Source: Gibbula magus (lineage: Eukaryota > Mollusca > Gastropoda > Trochida > Trochidae). Taken from it: 64,000 nucleotides of DNA. Within the stretch, counting starts at the first letter, position 1; every line of letters begins with the position of its first letter. Positions 61,101-64,000 of the stretch are shown piece after piece. The stretch spans positions 66,205,575 to 66,269,574 of the forward strand of contig OW388294.1 of NCBI GenBank assembly GCA_936450465.1, in the 5' to 3' direction. Both the position numbers and the translations under genes were made by a program. The notes below the pieces were generated by a model. It was not told the DNA's origin. It searched no databases and worked only from the letters and a program-made list of their open reading frames with translations.

Positions 61101-64000
61101 TACCATATACGTCCAACTTACAAACAACCCCTCATTATCTTAAAACTACATACCATATACGTCCAACTCACAAACAACCCCTCATTATCTTAAAACTACA
61201 TACCATAAACGTCCAACTTACAAACAACCCCTCATTATCTTAAAACTACATACCATATACGACCAACTTAGAAAAAAAAACCCTCATTATCTTAAAACTA
61301 CACACCATATATGACCAACTTACAAACAACCCCTCATTATCTTAAAACTACATACCATATACGTCCAACTTACAAACAACCCCTCATTATCTTAAAACTA
61401 CATACCATATACGTCACACTTACAAACAACCCCTCATTATCTTAAAACCACATACCATATACGACCAACTTACAAACAACCCCTCATTATCTTAAAACTA
61501 CATACCATATACGACCAACTTACAAACAACCCCTCATTATCTTAAAACTACATACCATATACGTCCAACTTACAAACAACCCCTCATTATCTTAAAGCTA
61601 CATACCATATACGTCCAACTTACAAACAACCCCTCATTATCTTATAACCACATACCATAAACGTCCAACTTACAAACAACCCCTCATTATCTTAAAACTA
61701 CATACCATATACGTCCAACTTACAAACAACCCCTCATTATCTTAAAACTACATACCATATACGTCCAACTCACAAACAACCCCTCATTATCTTAAAACTA
61801 CATACCATAAACGTCCAACTTACAAACAACCCCTCATTATCTTAAAACTACATACCATATACGACCAACTTAGAAAAAAAAAACCTCATTATCTTAAAAC
61901 TACATACCATATACGACCAACTTACAAAAAAATTCTCATTATCTTAAAGCTACATACCATATACGACCAACTTACAAACAACCCCTCATTATCTTAAAAC
62001 TACACACCATATACGTCCAACTTACAAACAACCCCTCATTATCTTAAAACTACATACCATATACGTCCAACTTACAAACAACCCCTCATTATCTTAAAAC
62101 TACATACCATATACGACCAACTTACAAACAACCCCTCATTATCTTAAAACTACATACCATATACGTCCAACTCACAAACAACCCCTCATTATCTTAAAAC
62201 TACATACCATAAACGTCCAATTTACAAACAACCCCTCATTATCTTAAAACTACATACCATATACGACCAACTTAGAAAAAAAAAACCTCATTATCTTAAA
62301 ACTACATACCATATACGACCAACTTACAAAAAAACCCTCATTATCTTAAAGCTACATACCATATACGACCAACTTACAAACAACCCCTCATTATCTTAAA
62401 ACTACACACCATATACGACCAACTTACAAACAACCCCTCATTATCTTAAAACTACATACCATATACGTCCAACTTACAAACAACCCCTCATTATCTTAAA
62501 ACTACATACCATATACGTCACACTTACAAACAACCCCTCATTATCTTAAAACCACATACCATATACGACCAACTTACAAACAACCCCTCATTATCTTAAA
62601 ACTACATACCATATACGACCAACTTACAAACAACCCCTCATCATCTTAAAACTACATACCATATACGTCCAACTTACAAACAACCCCTCATTATCTTAAA
62701 ACTACATACCATATACGTCCAACTTACAAACAACCCCTCATTATCTTAAAACTACATACCATATACGACCAACTTACAAACAACCCCTCATTATCTTAAA
62801 ACTACATACCATATACGTCCAACTCACAAACAACCCCTCATTATCTTAAAACTACATACCATAAACGTCCAATTTACAAACAACCCCTCATTATCTTAAA
62901 ACTACATACCATATACGACCAACTTAGAAAAAAAAAACCTCATTATCTTAAAACTACATACCATATACGACCAACTTACAAAAAAACCCTCATTATCTTA
63001 AAGCTACATACCATATACGACCAACTTACAAACAACCCCTCATTATCTTAAAACTACACACCATATACGACCAACTTACAAACAACCCCTCATTATCTTA
63101 AAACTACATACCATATACGTCCAACTTACAAACAACCCCTCATTATCTTAAAACTACATACCATATACGTCACACTTACAAACAACCCCTCATTATCTTA
63201 AAACCACATACCATATACGACCAACTTACAAACAACCCCTCATTATCTTAAAACTACATACCATATACGACCAACTTACAAACAACCCCTCATCATCTTA
63301 AAACTACATACCATATACGTCCAACTTACAAACAACCCCTCATTATCTTAAAGCTACATACCATATACGTCCAACTTACAAACAACCCCTCATTATCTTA
63401 TAACTACATACCATAAACGTCCAACTTACAAACAACCCCTCATTATCTTAAAACTACATACCATAAACGTCCAACTTACAAACAACCCCTCATTATCTTA
63501 AAACTACATACCATATACGTCCAACTTACAAAGAACCCCTCATTATCTTAAAACTACATACCATATACGTCCAACTTACAAACAACCCCTCGTTATCTTA
63601 AAACTACATACCATATACGACCAACTTACAAACAACCCCTCATTATCTTAAAACTACATACCATATACGTCCAACTTACAAACAACCCCTCATTATCTAA
63701 AAGCTACATACCATATACGACCAACTTACAAACAACCCCTCATTATCTTAAAACTACATACCATATACGACCAACTTACAAACAACCCCTCATTATCTTA
63801 AAACTACATACCATATACGTCCAACTTACAAACAACCCCTCATTATCTTAAAACTACATACCATATACGTCCAACTTACAAACAACCCCTCATTATCTTA
63901 AAACTACATACCATATACGTCCAACTCACAAACAACCCCTCATTATCTTAAAACTACATACCATAAACGACCAACTTACAAACAATACCTCATTATCTTA
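43141..64000 (+). repeat. Right-hand higher-order-repeat domain of the satellite with A-run units
   Basis: From about 43.2 kb new variants appear that are absent to the left: TTAGAAAAAAAAACCTC, paired with TTACAAAAAAACCCTC two units later. TTAATACTAC, CTACACACC, AACCACATACC and CCTCATCATC come in the same fixed order, and from 51.9 kb there are also CTTAAACTACATAACAT and CCTCGTTATC. The A-run unit occurs near 43211, 45562, 52162, 60559, 61261, 61863, 62265 and 62917. These variants bring small indels that the left half lacks. Confidence 0.9.

Larger units (their letters stand above)
22991..64000 (+). repeat. 50-bp satellite array, about 808 units, continuing beyond the window
   Basis: The unit is 50 bp. 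It can be read as ATTATCTTAAAACTACATAC, then CATATACGTCCAACTTACAA, then ACAACCCCTC. Base composition of this strand is about 40% A, 32% C, 26% T and 2% G, with a single G in a lone CpG. Recurrent variant units (AGCT for AACT; ATACGAC; ATACATC; AAATGAC; CAACTCAC; CAAACC; CATCTTAC with following ATTTTC; ACACTTAC; AATACC) appear in fixed orders, i.e. higher-order repeats. No unit encodes protein: 50 is not a multiple of 3 and stop codons occur in every frame. The only interruption is the LINE at 41096-41673. The left border is sharp at about 22991. Confidence 0.99.

Noticed and set aside
22991..64000. CRISPR array interpretation of the regular 50-bp repeats
   Set aside because: There are no unique spacers; the whole 50-bp unit repeats, and the context is eukaryotic with introns and LINEs.
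22991..64000. Centromeric CENP-B box in the satellite unit
   Set aside because: The unit has only one G and cannot contain the required CGGG-bearing motif; centromeric function cannot be inferred from sequence here.

Overview
The window is eukaryotic (metazoan) genomic DNA. Coding sequence is sparse, split into short exons by consensus GT/AG splice sites, and AT-rich non-coding DNA full of MITEs, SINE-like and LINE debris surrounds it. The GGACGGACG-type dispersed repeat, the tRNA-related repeat ending in CATTATTATTATT, the L1/Tx1-like LINE tail and the invertebrate-style TNF receptor together suggest a marine lophotrochozoan, most likely a bivalve mollusc. That assignment is inference; no species is claimed.

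Layout. From 1 to about 22,990 the DNA is 'ordinary' and all recognisable genes lie on the minus strand. (i) A first coding exon with an N-terminal hydrophobic segment (1729-1844) belongs to a gene running off the left edge. (ii) A complete four-exon TNF-receptor-superfamily gene (CDS join of 13493-13564, 10175-10574, 9397-9567 and 8366-8919; 398 aa) has a signal peptide, four six-cysteine CRDs, one membrane helix and a cytoplasmic tail without a death domain. Its 5' flank carries an ISRE-like site next to a TATA-like box and then a 1.6-kb, 35-bp minisatellite. (iii) The last two exons of a death-fold (CARD-like) protein lie at 22360-22537 and 21804-21954. (iv) A possible frameshifted terminal exon lies at 20747-21180. 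Many short mobile elements sit between and inside these genes: a pair of 362-bp TIR MITEs, three copies of a hairpin-rich element, three foldbacks, a mariner-type MITE, a transposase scrap, a hammerhead-like motif and two copies of a monomer-bearing, Helitron-like element.

From 22,991 to the window end (about 41 kb) the DNA is a single 50-bp satellite, roughly 808 copies, that continues past the right edge. It has one G per unit, higher-order repeat structure, an indel-free left half, and a right half with its own A-run variants. Its only interruption is a 5'-truncated LINE (41096-41673) flanked by a 17-bp target-site duplication. Because the CARD-like exons lie just left of the array and no upstream exon is visible between them and it, the array either lies in that gene's intron or has cut the gene off.

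The TNF receptor and the CARD-like protein both belong to families used in apoptosis and innate immune signalling. Whether they are functionally linked cannot be told from position alone.
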